NCBI RefSeq assembly: GCF_900116765.1
Contig: NZ_UETC01000004.1
Location: forward strand, 270,801 to 334,800
Source of the DNA: Jannaschia seohaensis
GTDB taxonomy: Bacteria; Pseudomonadota; Alphaproteobacteria; Rhodobacterales; Rhodobacteraceae
Direction of reading: 5' to 3'
Length of the DNA: 64,000 bases
Shown here: positions 46,166-54,968 of the stretch, one piece after another
How the letters are laid out: every line of letters begins with the position of its first letter
Numbering within the stretch: position 1 is the first letter of the stretch
The notes under the pieces: generated by a model
Database searches by the model: none
Told to the model about the DNA's origin: nothing
The model's input: the letters and a program-made list of their open reading frames with translations, nothing else
Made by a program: the position numbers and the translations under genes

Positions 46166-47443
46166 ATGACAGCCGTTCGTTTCGCGGTCTATCTGGCCGT
46201 CGTTCTTGGGATCGTTGCGGCGACGGTCTTTGCCGTTCGCGACTTGATGCCGCCCGCCTCGATGCGCTTTGCGGTGGGGACGGAGGGCGGCGGCTATTGG
46301 CGCTATGCGGAACGCTACCGCGCGATCCTCGCTCGTGACGGGATCGCGCTGGAATTGGTCGCCACTGCGGGTTCGGTGGAGAATGCGGGCCTGCTCGACG
46401 CGCGGGAGGTGGAGGCCGGTTTCCTGCAAGGCGGCGTGGTCGTGAACGAGGACGCGGAAGCGCTGGGCTCGCTTTTCATCGAGCCTCTGCTGATCTTCTC
46501 CAGCGCCGCGCCGGAGGAGGACAGTCGGCGCATTCCCCGAAACGTCGCCGATTGGCGGGACCTCACCATCGCGGCGGGAGCCGAAGGCTCTGGCGCGCGG
46601 GCGGCTGCCATCGCGCTGCTCGGGGCGGCGGAGGTGCCGGACGACGCCAACACGCTCCTCCCGCTGGGCGGGGCCGAGGCGGCGGAGGCGCTGGCGGATG
46701 GCGCGGCGGATGCGGCGCTCTTCGTGGCTCCGCTCTCGGCGCCCTATCTCGCGCCGCTCCTGTCGGATCCGGACATCGCTCTGTTGGACATAGCCCATGC
46801 GGAGGCGCTGTCGCGACGGATGCCGCAGACGATTTTGATCGACCTGCCGTCGGGCGTGTTCCAATTGTCACCGCCTCTGCCGCCACGAGATCGGCAATTG
46901 CTGGCGATGGTCGCGCGCATGGTCGCGGTGCCCGACTTGCATCCCGCGCTGGTGGACCGGCTGGTGAGCGCGGCCGTGACGATCCATCGCCGGGGCGACG
47001 CGCTGACCGACGAAGGAACCTTCCCGAACCTCGAGAACACGACCCTGCCAGCCCACCCATATGCCCGGGACCGGCTGGCGGACGGGCCCTCGGTGCTGGC
47101 GGACGTGCTGCCGTTCTGGATGGTGGCGCAGATCGAGCGGCTGGCGATCCTGCTGCTGCCCATCGTGTTCCTGCTGCTGCCGCTGCTGCGAGCGCTTCCT
47201 GGGCTGTATAACTGGGGCATACGGTCGCGCGTCTTCCGCTACTACGCCCGGATCCGGGAAATCGATGCGGAGCTCGACGGGGCCGAACCCGGACGCTTGC
47301 GGGCGCTGGATCGGGAGCTTTCGTCCCTGGATCACGAGATCGCCGCGCTGAAGCTCCCGCTGGCCTACCGCAACTATGCCTATGACGCCCGGCTGCATGT
47401 CGAGCTTCTCCGCCGCCGGATCTCCCAGGGGTTGGGCGGTTAA
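46166..47443 (+). CDS. TAXI-family TRAP-type solute-binding protein with C-terminal membrane helix
   Basis: This 425-residue protein has an N-terminal signal/anchor helix (about 5-25), then a periplasmic binding-protein fold with the TAXI-type phosphate/glutamate-site start FAVGTEGGGYWRYAERY. At about 318-340 lies a second membrane helix (ERLAILLLPIVFLLLPLL), and a cytoplasmic helical coiled tail (375-420) follows. TAXI proteins usually serve TRAP transporters, but no permease gene is near, and the fused anchor and tail suggest a sensor-like role. The start at 46166 follows a GGGGAG ribosome-binding site. It sits between cobT and cobS, on the opposite strand. Confidence 0.82.
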   Translation: MTAVRFAVYLAVVLGIVAATVFAVRDLMPPASMRFAVGTEGGGYWRYAERYRAILARDGIALELVATAGSVENAGLLDAREVEAGFLQGGVVVNEDAEALGSLFIEPLLIFSSAAPEEDSRRIPRNVADWRDLTIAAGAEGSGARAAAIALLGAAEVPDDANTLLPLGGAEAAEALADGAADAALFVAPLSAPYLAPLLSDPDIALLDIAHAEALSRRMPQTILIDLPSGVFQLSPPLPPRDRQLLAMVARMVAVPDLHPALVDRLVSAAVTIHRRGDALTDEGTFPNLENTTLPAHPYARDRLADGPSVLADVLPFWMVAQIERLAILLLPIVFLLLPLLRALPGLYNWGIRSRVFRYYARIREIDAELDGAEPGRLRALDRELSSLDHEIAALKLPLAYRNYAYDARLHVELLRRRISQGLGG

Positions 47444-47569
47444 GCTGCCATAGGGGGGCTCTGGCGGAGAGGCGGGGCAGTCTCCCAGCTCGGCCAAGGC
47501 GCGCGGCCGGTCAAAGGACGGGCCCTCCGCGATCCGAGCGAACCCCGTCTGGCCGCGCTGTGGACGCGA

Positions 47570-47600
47570 AAGGGGCCGCCCGATCGCCGGGCGGCCCCTT
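47570..47600. terminator. Bidirectional terminator between the TAXI gene and cobS
   Basis: AAGGGGCCGCCCG (47570-47582) pairs exactly with CGGGCGGCCCCTT (47588-47600) around ATCGC. It lies between convergent gene ends and can serve both. The stretch 47444-47569 encodes nothing recognisable. Confidence 0.8.
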
Positions 47601-47642
47601 GTCCAAATCGCATCGGCCTGCGCGTGGCGCGCGCCTGAGGGA

Positions 47643-48629
47643 TCAGCCCAGCGACATGCTCGCCGCGCTCTCGGGCAGTTCCTCGTCGAAGCAGCGCTGG
47701 TAGAATTCGGCCACCGTCTGCCGCTCCAACTCGTCACATTTGTTGAGGAAGCTGAGGCGGAAGGCATAGCCGACATCGCGGAAGATCTCGGCGTTCTGGG
47801 CCCAGGCGATGACGGTCCGCGGCGACATCACGGTCGAAAGGTCGCCATTCATGAAGGCGGTCCGGGTCATGTCGGCCACCGTCACCATCCGGCTGATCGT
47901 CCGGCGCCCTTTCTCGGTGTTGTAATGCGGCTGCTTGGACAGCACGATCTGCGTTTCGGCATCGTGGCTCAAGTAGTTCAGCGTCGCCACGATGGACCAG
48001 CGGTCCATCTGCGCTTGGTTGATCTGCTGGGTGCCGTGGTAGAGGCCAGTCGTGTCGCCCAGGCCCACCGTGTTGGCGGTCGCGAAGAGGCGGAAGGACG
48101 GGTGCGGGGTGATGATCTCGTTCTGATCCATCAGCGTCAGCTTGCCGTCGGCCTCCAGCACGCGCTGGATGACGAACATCACGTCGGCGCGGCCCGCGTC
48201 ATATTCGTCGAACACGATCGCGACGGGATTGCGCAGCGCCCAGGGCAGGATGCCCTCGTGGAACTCGGTGACCTGCACGCCGTCCTTGAGCTTGATCGCG
48301 TCCTTGCCGATCAGGTCGATGCGGGAGATGTGGCTGTCGAGGTTGACGCGCACACAGGGCCAGTTCAGCCGGGCGGCGACCTGCTCGATATGGGTCGACT
48401 TGCCGGTGCCGTGATAGCCCTGGATCATCACCCGCCGGTTCCAGCCGAAGCCCGCGAGGATCGCCAGCGTCGTGTCCGGGTCGAATTTGTAGGTCGGGTC
48501 GATCTCGGGCACGCGATCGGTGCGCTCTTCGAAGCCCTTCACGGTCATGTCGCTATCGATGCCGAACACCTCACGGACGGAAATCTCCATTTTGGGCTTC
48601 GCGTCGATATCGATGGTGCCGTCGGCCAT
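47643..48629 (-). CDS. cobS: Cobaltochelatase subunit CobS
   Basis: This 328-residue AAA+ ATPase drives cobalt insertion with CobT and CobN. Walker A reads GYHGTGKST, Walker [11 protein letters not shown], and sensor 1 is in [15 protein letters not shown]. The N-terminal [16 protein letters not shown] segment is typical. The ATG at 48629 follows an AAGGAGACGG ribosome-binding site, so the longer frame to 48818 is rejected. Gene order (cobS, J-domain protein, bolA nearby) matches other Rhodobacteraceae. Confidence 0.95.
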   Translation of the reverse strand: MADGTIDIDAKPKMEISVREVFGIDSDMTVKGFEERTDRVPEIDPTYKFDPDTTLAILAGFGWNRRVMIQGYHGTGKSTHIEQVAARLNWPCVRVNLDSHISRIDLIGKDAIKLKDGVQVTEFHEGILPWALRNPVAIVFDEYDAGRADVMFVIQRVLEADGKLTLMDQNEIITPHPSFRLFATANTVGLGDTTGLYHGTQQINQAQMDRWSIVATLNYLSHDAETQIVLSKQPHYNTEKGRRTISRMVTVADMTRTAFMNGDLSTVMSPRTVIAWAQNAEIFRDVGYAFRLSFLNKCDELERQTVAEFYQRCFDEELPESAASMSLG

Positions 48630-48747
48630 ATCCGTCTCCTTGGTCTCCGCTCGCCCGATTGCAACATATGCCGACCAGTCGCAAGGGGAAGGGACCCCAG
48701 GAACGCCCGGTTCGGGCTGGGAGGCACATCGTGGTAATCTGCCGCGC

Positions 48748-49940
48748 ATGAAACGGATCGTCATTCTCTGCGACGGATCCTGGAACTCCGCCGACGCAGA
48801 GCACCCGACGAATGTCATGCGCGTCTCCCACGCCTTGGCCCCCGTGGGGGCGGACGGGGTGGCGCAAGTCCCGATCTATATCGAGGGCGTGGGCACCGGG
48901 CGGCGCGGGGTGACGATGCTGACGCGGGGGCTGGATCGTCTGCTCGGCGGGACGATGGGGGTGGGGCTGCACGAGAACGTGATCGAGGCCTACCGGCATC
49001 TCTGCTTTCTCTACCAGCCGGGCGACTCGGTGCATGTCTTCGGCTTTTCACGCGGGGCGTTCACGGCCCGGTCGCTGGCGGGCTTCATCCGCTACACGGG
49101 CCTTTTGACCCGCACGACCCTCGACCGGCTGCCCGAAGCGGTGGAGCGCTATTCCCAACGCTCGTTCTGCCGCCGGGCCGCCTCCAGCGGCGCAATGCCG
49201 AGTGGCGCGCGATCCATTCGCCTTGGGTCAGGGTCGATCCCGACGATGCCGATGTCTAAGCCGAATTCGGCCACCATGAGGCGATCCCCTTCGAGATCGA
49301 TTTCATGGGCGTCTGGGACACGGTGGGCGCGCTGGGCGTGCCGGGGCACTTCACCGCGGCGCCGCTCTTCAACCGGCACTTCATGTTCCACGACACCGAC
49401 CTGTCCGAGATGGTCCGCGCCGCGCGCCACGCCGTCTCGGTCGACGAGCGGCGCAAATCGTTCCGGCCGACGCTCTGGACCAATCTCGACGCCCTGAACG
49501 ACGCGCGGGAGGGCAGGCCGTATCGTCAGGCGTGGTTCGCTGGGGATCACGGATCGGTCGGCGGCGGGGGCGAGATCACGGCGCTCTCCTCCATCGCGCT
49601 GCGCTGGGTGTTGGAGGGCGCGGCGGCCGCGGGGCTGGAATTCGACGAGATCTTGCTGGAGGCCATCGCGCGGGAATGCGACCCGACCGGTCCTCTGTTC
49701 AACGCGGACCCGCCCCGCGGCGGGCCGGTCGCCGCGCTGATGCGCCAGTTTGGTGCCGCCCGTGCTCCCGTGACGCGGCTCGAGGACGTCCATGCCGCGG
49801 TCCGGACACGCTGGGTCCACGAGGGGGACGGGGACGGCTTCCGTCCCTACCGGCCCGAGCCCCTGCAAGGCTTGGCGCGCGAGTTCGAGGCGTGGCGGGA
49901 GAGCCGCATCAGGGCGCCAAGGGCGACGCCCTCCGCCTGA
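48748..49940 (+). pseudogene. DUF2235 (alpha/beta-hydrolase-like) gene, frameshifted and with an in-frame stop
   Basis: The start [15 protein letters not shown] and the nucleophile-like GFSRGAFTARSLAGFIR (about 110-126) mark a DUF2235/T6SS phospholipase-like hydrolase. After about 49175 the reading moves to another frame (QRRNAEWRAIHSPWVRVDPD). It meets TAA at 49257-49259, and then continues uninterrupted with FEIDFMGVWDTVGALGVPGH and a normal C-terminus to 49940. One frameshift plus one nonsense codon break the gene. All else is well preserved, so decay is recent or the assembly has errors here. Confidence 0.8.
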
Positions 49941-49944
49941 AGGG

Positions 49945-50007
49945 GCGGCGGGGTAAACCCCGCCCTACGGGCGCAGCTCGGATGTAGGGCGGGGGTCTCC
50001 CCGCCGC
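49945..50007. repeat. Nested inverted repeat (REP-like) between DUF2235 and the J-domain gene
   Basis: The arm at 49945-49968 is nearly the reverse complement of 49984-50007 (two or three mismatches), separated by 15 nt. Each arm is itself palindromic (GGCGGGG-TAAA-CCCCGCC on the left). It touches the stop of the convergent J-domain gene. Such elements act as terminators or mRNA stabilisers and are often dispersed in the genome. Confidence 0.65.
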
Positions 50008-50618
50008 TACTTAAAGTTGCGGCTGTCCTTCAGTTGATCCCAGGCCCAGACGACTTCGCTTAGCTGCTCTTCCTGGCTGCGGTCGCCGCCATTCATGTCA
50101 GGGTGCAGCACTTTGATCAGCGCCTTGTAGGCCTTGCGGATGCGCGCCTTGTCCCAGTCGTCCTTGGCTTCCAGGATCTCGATCGCCTTGCGCTCGGTCG
50201 GCGGCAGCTTGCGCCCCGCCGTCTCGCGGCCCGGATTGCGGGTCGCGTTGCCGCCCAGGACGGAATGGGGGTCCTCGATGCCGAGCCGGGCCCAGGCGCG
50301 CTCCTCGATGGTCTTGCGGAAGGGGCGGGTTTTCTGGTCCTTCGCCTCCTGCGCGGCGATCTCGGCCTCGGTGGCGCCATCGAAGAAGGACCACTTGGCG
50401 TTGTATTCGCGCACATGCTCCTTGCAGAACCAGTAGTAATCGTCCTTCGAATCCCGGCTTTTCGGCGCGCGGTACTGGCCCGGTTCGGTGCAGCCGTCCT
50501 GCTCGCACTCGCGGGTCGAGGTCTCCACGGCGCCGGACATGCCGCGCTTGCCGCGCGGATTGCGCTTCTTCGCGGTCGAGACGCGCATGTCGAAATTGAA
50601 TGGATCGTTTTTTGTCAT
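50007..50618 (-). CDS. J-domain (DnaJ-like) protein
   Basis: This 203-residue protein has an N-terminal cysteine/histidine cluster (CEQDGCTEPGQY and WFCKEHVREYN, about 38-74) that may bind zinc. A J-domain occupies the C-terminus (about 135-200) with the HPD tripeptide in VLHPDMNGG. It would stimulate an Hsp70 ATPase. It has no G/F-rich or substrate-binding domain, so it is not DnaJ itself. Gene order with cobS and bolA is typical of Rhodobacteraceae. Confidence 0.88.
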   Translation of the reverse strand: MTKNDPFNFDMRVSTAKKRNPRGKRGMSGAVETSTRECEQDGCTEPGQYRAPKSRDSKDDYYWFCKEHVREYNAKWSFFDGATEAEIAAQEAKDQKTRPFRKTIEERAWARLGIEDPHSVLGGNATRNPGRETAGRKLPPTERKAIEILEAKDDWDKARIRKAYKALIKVLHPDMNGGDRSQEEQLSEVVWAWDQLKDSRNFK

Positions 50619-50694
50619 GCAACGCCCCCTTCCGGTCCGAGGCGATGGAGTTTAGTCATTGCCGCGCCGAGGGGAAGAGCCAACCGGGGGAATA

Positions 50695-50952
50695 ATGGCG
50701 ACGATGGAAGAGACGATCCGCGACCGGCTGCAATCCGCCTTCGCGCCAGATCACCTGGAGGTGCGCAACGACAGTGCGCGCCATGCGGGCCATGCCGGCG
50801 ATGACGGCTCGGGCGAGAGCCATTGGCACGTCGCGATCCGCAGCGCGGCCTTCGCCGGGCAGTCCCGCGTGGCGCGTCACCGGGCCGTGCACGCGGCGCT
50901 GGGCGACGTCATGTCGCGCATCCACGCGCTGTCGCTCGACCTGTCGGACTGA
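50695..50952 (+). CDS. BolA-family protein
   Basis: This 85-residue protein has the BolA fold: RDRLQSAFAPDHLEVRNDS, a loop with GHAGDDGSGESHWHVAI, and the C-terminal helix RHRAVHAALGDVM with the invariant H of the family. BolA proteins pair with monothiol glutaredoxins in Fe-S trafficking and also affect morphology genes. The ATG at 50695 is chosen from the MATMEETIRDRL start. It is divergent from the J-domain gene. Confidence 0.9.
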   Translation: MATMEETIRDRLQSAFAPDHLEVRNDSARHAGHAGDDGSGESHWHVAIRSAAFAGQSRVARHRAVHAALGDVMSRIHALSLDLSD

Positions 50953-50961
50953 GTCTCGCGC

Positions 50962-51381
50962 TCACTCGGCGGCGAGCTTGGGGCCCGCCCGGGCGGTCAG
51001 GATCTCGATTACCTCGGCCTCGTCGATCTCCTCGTCCTCGAAGCCGGGCCATTCCGGGACCGGACCCTGCAACATCAGCGGCGCGGGCGCCTGCACCACC
51101 TGCTGCACAGGAGCGGCTGCGACCGGCGGCGCCAGCGCACGGCGGAAGACCAGCAATGCGTGATACTTGACCTCTTTTCCCGTCAGTCCGACCCGTTCCT
51201 CGGCGGGCAGGGTGTCGGCGCGGACATATTCCCAGCCCTCGGCCCCCATACGGTTGAAGAGCCGCGAGAGGGCCAGGGCGAACCGCGCCTCGCCCGAGCG
51301 CACGCCACGGGCCTTCTCCCCTTTGCGCGGCGCGGGCACGACCCTGTATTCGAAAGTCTGGTGCGGTCCATCTTCGGTCAT
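50962..51381 (-). CDS. DUF4177-domain protein (first of two paralogues)
   Basis: This 139-residue protein has a DUF4177 fold at about 8-82 (FEYRVVPAPRKG, then GWEYVRADTLPAEE and LLVFRR) and an alanine/proline-rich acidic tail. Start at 51381; the frame further upstream looks non-coding. Function is unknown. A shorter paralogue lies 0.5 kb away on the same strand and shares the YVRADTLP block. Confidence 0.75.
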   Translation of the reverse strand: MTEDGPHQTFEYRVVPAPRKGEKARGVRSGEARFALALSRLFNRMGAEGWEYVRADTLPAEERVGLTGKEVKYHALLVFRRALAPPVAAAPVQQVVQAPAPLMLQGPVPEWPGFEDEEIDEAEVIEILTARAGPKLAAE

Positions 51382-51900
51382 GGCGCTGCCTTGATATCGC
51401 CACATTCCGATGGAGTCCCGAAAATGGTTAACGAACACGGCGTTTCCGTCCGTGCGACGATAAAACGCGCCGCGGATGCGCGCAAAAAGCAGGCGAGCAG
51501 CGGGTGAGAGGGTGCCCATGGGCGGCCGACGCCCCGGCGAGGGGCGGGGCATTTCAGGGGGCGACCTGCTCGTTTCTGGGCCAGCGCGCCGAGTTGATGC
51601 GATCGGCGCGCGCCTCCTCCTGGGTCGCAGCCCATTTGGGGCGCATCGGGTCCGCCTCACCCGAGATTGGTCCGCCCGACACGTGTACCCATTTGGCGTG
51701 ACGTTCGGGCGAACCTGTCCCGGGCAGCGGCGACGGCCTATCGGTGCCAGGACGATCCGTCCGTCCTCGGTTTCAGACGGACGGAGAGCCGGCGCGCGCG
51801 CACTGCGCGCGGAGAACGTCGCGGCCCCGTCGGGCCTCGCACCCAGCGTCGCTGTCCGTGGATCGGGCTAAGGGGAAACGGCCTGACTGGAGACTCGCGC
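51382..51900. other. Spacer of about 0.5 kb with one possible tiny frame
   Basis: No confident gene. On the minus strand a 42-codon frame from GTG at 51680-51682 to TGA at 51554-51556 (SGGPISGEADPMRPKWAATQ, then EEARADRINSARW) has gene-like amino-acid use, but I recognise no family. The remainder, 51683-51900, shows nothing coding. Confidence 0.4.
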
Positions 51901-52203
51901 CTATGCGCGCATCGCCGCCGAGAGCTGGACGGCTGGCGGGATCTCGCAAAGCAGGCGCCGGAAGACGAGCAGGGTCATGGTCTTGGGGGCCGTGCCTGTC
52001 AGATCCTTGGAGCTGTCATTGGGCAGGGTGTCCGCGCGGACATAGTCCCACCCGTCCAAAGCCATGTCGTTGAGCAACTGCGTCCAGGTCGCCGCCATCC
52101 GTTCGGCATCTGTGCGCAAGCCTTCGACCCTTTCTGCCTTGGACGGAGCGGCGACAACGGTGAATTCGTAAATGGCCTCAAGGCCCGGGGATACGTGTTT
52201 CAT
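51901..52203 (-). CDS. DUF4177-domain protein (second paralogue)
   Basis: This protein of about 100 residues resembles the product of 50962-51381: IYEFTVVAAPSKAERVEGL, DGWDYVRADTLPND and LLVFRRLL correspond block by block. It lacks the long tail of its neighbour. Start at 52203 (MKHVSPG); an upstream in-frame ATG at 52275 is less likely. Function unknown. The pair is probably a local duplication that has diverged. Confidence 0.7.
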   Translation of the reverse strand: MKHVSPGLEAIYEFTVVAAPSKAERVEGLRTDAERMAATWTQLLNDMALDGWDYVRADTLPNDSSKDLTGTAPKTMTLLVFRRLLCEIPPAVQLSAAMRA

Positions 52204-52309
52204 GGGCAAGGCTTCGCCGACGAAAATGTCGCCTTGGCGGCGCGGCAAGGGCTGAGCTCGGACATTCCTTGGCAAAGCGTGGCGATCTCGCGCCCGCCTC
52301 GTGACGCGG

Positions 52310-53431
52310 TTAACGGAGCGCCTTGAGCACGCCAGAAATCAGCGGCAGGCCCGCCCGCAGATCTTCCGTCCGGTTGGCGAAGCCGATCCGCAGCGTGCCC
52401 TCGGCCCCCATCACGGCGCCGGGCGTGAGCAGCACGCCTGTTTCCTCTAGCAGGGTGCGGCACAGGGCCTCGGACCCGATCTCGACGTCGTAATGCAGCA
52501 AGGCCGTCGTCCCCGCCGCGGGCCGGACCCAGGTCACCCCCGGCTCGGACTCAACCCAATCGGTCAGGATCGCGAGATTCTCCCGCGTGATCCGGCGGGA
52601 GCGGGCGAGGATGCGATCGGCATGTTCCAGCGCCAGCGCGGCGAGATGATCGTCCACCATGCCGACGGATATGGTGGTGTAGTCGCGATGCCGCTCCGCC
52701 GCCTCGCGCAGCCAGGCGGGACCGACGATCCAGCCCAGGCGCAGCCCGGCCAGCGAGAACGCCTTGGACATGCCGGCGGTCGCCACGGCGTGCGGGCTGA
52801 TCTCGGCCACCGACAGGCCCCGACCGTCGCCAGTCTGCCCGGTCCCGCGATAGACCTCGTCGGCCAGCACGGTGGCGCCCGCCGCCTCGGCCGTCGCGAC
52901 GATCTCGCGCAGCAGGGCGTCGGGCATCAGGCTCCCGGTCGGATTGTTGGGGTTGGTGAAGGCGACGACCCGCGTGTCCGGGCGCATCAGCGACCGCAGG
53001 TGGTCGGGGTCGGGCAGGTAGCCGCCCTCGGGTGTCAGTTCCAACCGGGTCACTTCGGCGCCCAAGCTCTCGGGGATGGAGACGTGCTGCTGATAGGTGG
53101 GCACGACGCTGACGACGTGGTCGCCAGGGCCGGCCAGCGCCCGCCAGGTCAGGTCGTTGGCCCCGATCGTGCCATGAGTCACCAGAACGTCCCCCGCCGC
53201 ACGCCCGGCATAGAGCGGGGCAATGGCGCGGCGCAGCCGGTCCGAGCCCTCGATGGCGCCATAGCTCAGCGGCACGTCCCGCAACTCCGACAGCGCATCG
53301 GCATTGCGGCCCGTCATCTCCATCAGCTCGCCCAGGGTCATCGCCGCGACGCAGGTCTCCGCCAGGTTCAGACGGCAGCGCGTCTCCCAGGCGTTCATCC
53401 AGATTTCGACGCCGAACGGATCGATATGCAT
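52310..53431 (-). CDS. PLP-dependent aminotransferase, class I/II
   Basis: This 373-residue fold-type I aminotransferase has LSYGAIEGSDRLRRAIA, THGTIGANDLTWRALAGPGD (PLP phosphate cup), FTNPNNPTGSLM, VLADEVYRG, the Schiff-base Lys in GMSKAFSLAGLRLGW and a final Arg in LRIGFANR. Substrate is unknown; some relatives act on alanine/valine or serve as C-S lyases. The ATG at 53431 follows an AAGGAGG ribosome-binding site. It is divergent from xylB (79 bp), so the two may share regulation. Confidence 0.88.
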   Translation of the reverse strand: MHIDPFGVEIWMNAWETRCRLNLAETCVAAMTLGELMEMTGRNADALSELRDVPLSYGAIEGSDRLRRAIAPLYAGRAAGDVLVTHGTIGANDLTWRALAGPGDHVVSVVPTYQQHVSIPESLGAEVTRLELTPEGGYLPDPDHLRSLMRPDTRVVAFTNPNNPTGSLMPDALLREIVATAEAAGATVLADEVYRGTGQTGDGRGLSVAEISPHAVATAGMSKAFSLAGLRLGWIVGPAWLREAAERHRDYTTISVGMVDDHLAALALEHADRILARSRRITRENLAILTDWVESEPGVTWVRPAAGTTALLHYDVEIGSEALCRTLLEETGVLLTPGAVMGAEGTLRIGFANRTEDLRAGLPLISGVLKALR

Positions 53432-53510
53432 GGCGCGGGCCTCCTTCGCGCGCAGTGGTGGACGCAACCGCGCCTTGGGTCTAGCCCTGCGGACACAGGA
53501 GGAATGCGAA

Positions 53511-54968
53511 ATGTATCTCGGTCTCGATCTCGGCACGTCCGGTCTGAAGGCGATTCTCACCGATGAGACGGGCGCCCTGCGCGGCACCCGCGAGGCGTCC
53601 TATGCCAACCCGCATCCCCATACCGGCTGGTCCGAGCAAGACCCGGCGGATTGGATCGCGGCCTGCGAGACCGTGCTGGATGGGCTGGCGGCCGGTCACC
53701 CCTCGGATATGGCCGCGCTGAAGGGAATCGGCCTGTCGGGGCATATGCACGGCGCGACGCTGCTTGGTGCCGATGACGCGGTTCTGCGCCCCTGCATCCT
53801 CTGGAACGACACCCGCGCGGCGGAGGAGGCGGCGGCGCTGGATGCCGCTCCGGGTCTCCGAGAGGCGACCGGGAACATCGTCTTCCCGGGCTTCACCGCG
53901 CCCAAGCTGCTCTGGGTCGAACGGCACGAGCCCGAGATCTGGGAGAAGGTCGCGAAGGTCCTGCTGCCCAAGGACTACCTGCGCCTCTGGCTGACCGGCG
54001 AACATCTGAGCGACCTCTCCGACAGCGCCGGGACCGCGTGGCTGGATGTGGGCGCGCGGGCCTGGTCGGACAGGGCCCTGGAGGCGGGCCACATGACGCG
54101 CGCCCAGATGCCGGGTCTGGTCGAGGGCAGCGCCGAAGGCGGACGGCTGCGCGATGCGTTGCGCGCGCGATGGGGCGTGACCGGGCCGGTCGTGGTCGCG
54201 GGCGGCGGCGGCGACAACGCGGCGGCGGCCTGCGGGGCAGGCTGTTTCGCCGAGGGGCAGGGCTTCGTCTCGCTGGGCACGTCGGGCGTCCTGCTGTCGG
54301 CGAAAGGCGGCTATGCCCCCGATCCCGCCAGCGCGGTCCATACCTTTTGCCACGCCGTGCCGGACACCTGGTATCAGATGGGGGTGATTCTCTCGGCGAC
54401 CGACTCGCTCAACTGGTTGGCGCGGCAGACCGGGCGCGGCGCGGCGGAGCTGGCCGGGATGCTGCCGGAGCGGGCGGAGGGGCCGGGCGATCTGCTCTTC
54501 CTGCCCTATCTTTCCGGTGAGCGGACGCCGCATAACGACGCCGCTTTGCGCGGCGCGCTAATCGGGCTGGACGTGGCCCACGATCCGGCCGCGCTGACCC
54601 AGGCGGTGGTCGAAGGCGTCTGTTTCGCGATTCGGGACTGTCTGGAGGCGCTGCGCGGCACCGGGACCGAACTGACCTCGGTTCTGGCCATGGGCGGCGG
54701 CGCGCGGTCGCGCTTCTGGCTGGAGGCGATGGCCTCGACCCTCGATCTGCCGTTGCAGGTCCCCGCGGGCGGCGAGTTCGGCGCGGCGCTGGGTGCGGCG
54801 CGGCTAGGAATCGCGGCGGCGACCGGGGGCAGCCCGGCGGAGATCATGACCCCGCCGCCCGTCGGCGAGACCATCGCGCCGCGCGCCGATCTGGTCCCCC
54901 GCTACGCCGCCGCTTGGGAGAGATACCGCGCCCTGGTGCCCGCGATCCGCGCCGCTCAGGCCGACTGA
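53511..54968 (+). CDS. xylB: Xylulokinase
   Basis: This 485-residue FGGY-family kinase converts D-xylulose to xylulose 5-phosphate. The N-terminal ATP motif LGLDLGTSGLKA, the LSGHMHGATLL substrate loop typical of xylulokinases, the catalytic-Asp region AGGGGDNAAAACGAG, and FLPYLSGERTPHND are all visible. An AGGAGG ribosome-binding site precedes the ATG at 53511. The gene converges on the ROK repressor gene with a 13-bp overlap of 3' ends, and with xylA it completes entry of xylose into the pentose phosphate pathway. Confidence 0.94.
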   Translation: MYLGLDLGTSGLKAILTDETGALRGTREASYANPHPHTGWSEQDPADWIAACETVLDGLAAGHPSDMAALKGIGLSGHMHGATLLGADDAVLRPCILWNDTRAAEEAAALDAAPGLREATGNIVFPGFTAPKLLWVERHEPEIWEKVAKVLLPKDYLRLWLTGEHLSDLSDSAGTAWLDVGARAWSDRALEAGHMTRAQMPGLVEGSAEGGRLRDALRARWGVTGPVVVAGGGGDNAAAACGAGCFAEGQGFVSLGTSGVLLSAKGGYAPDPASAVHTFCHAVPDTWYQMGVILSATDSLNWLARQTGRGAAELAGMLPERAEGPGDLLFLPYLSGERTPHNDAALRGALIGLDVAHDPAALTQAVVEGVCFAIRDCLEALRGTGTELTSVLAMGGGARSRFWLEAMASTLDLPLQVPAGGEFGAALGAARLGIAAATGGSPAEIMTPPPVGETIAPRADLVPRYAAAWERYRALVPAIRAAQAD

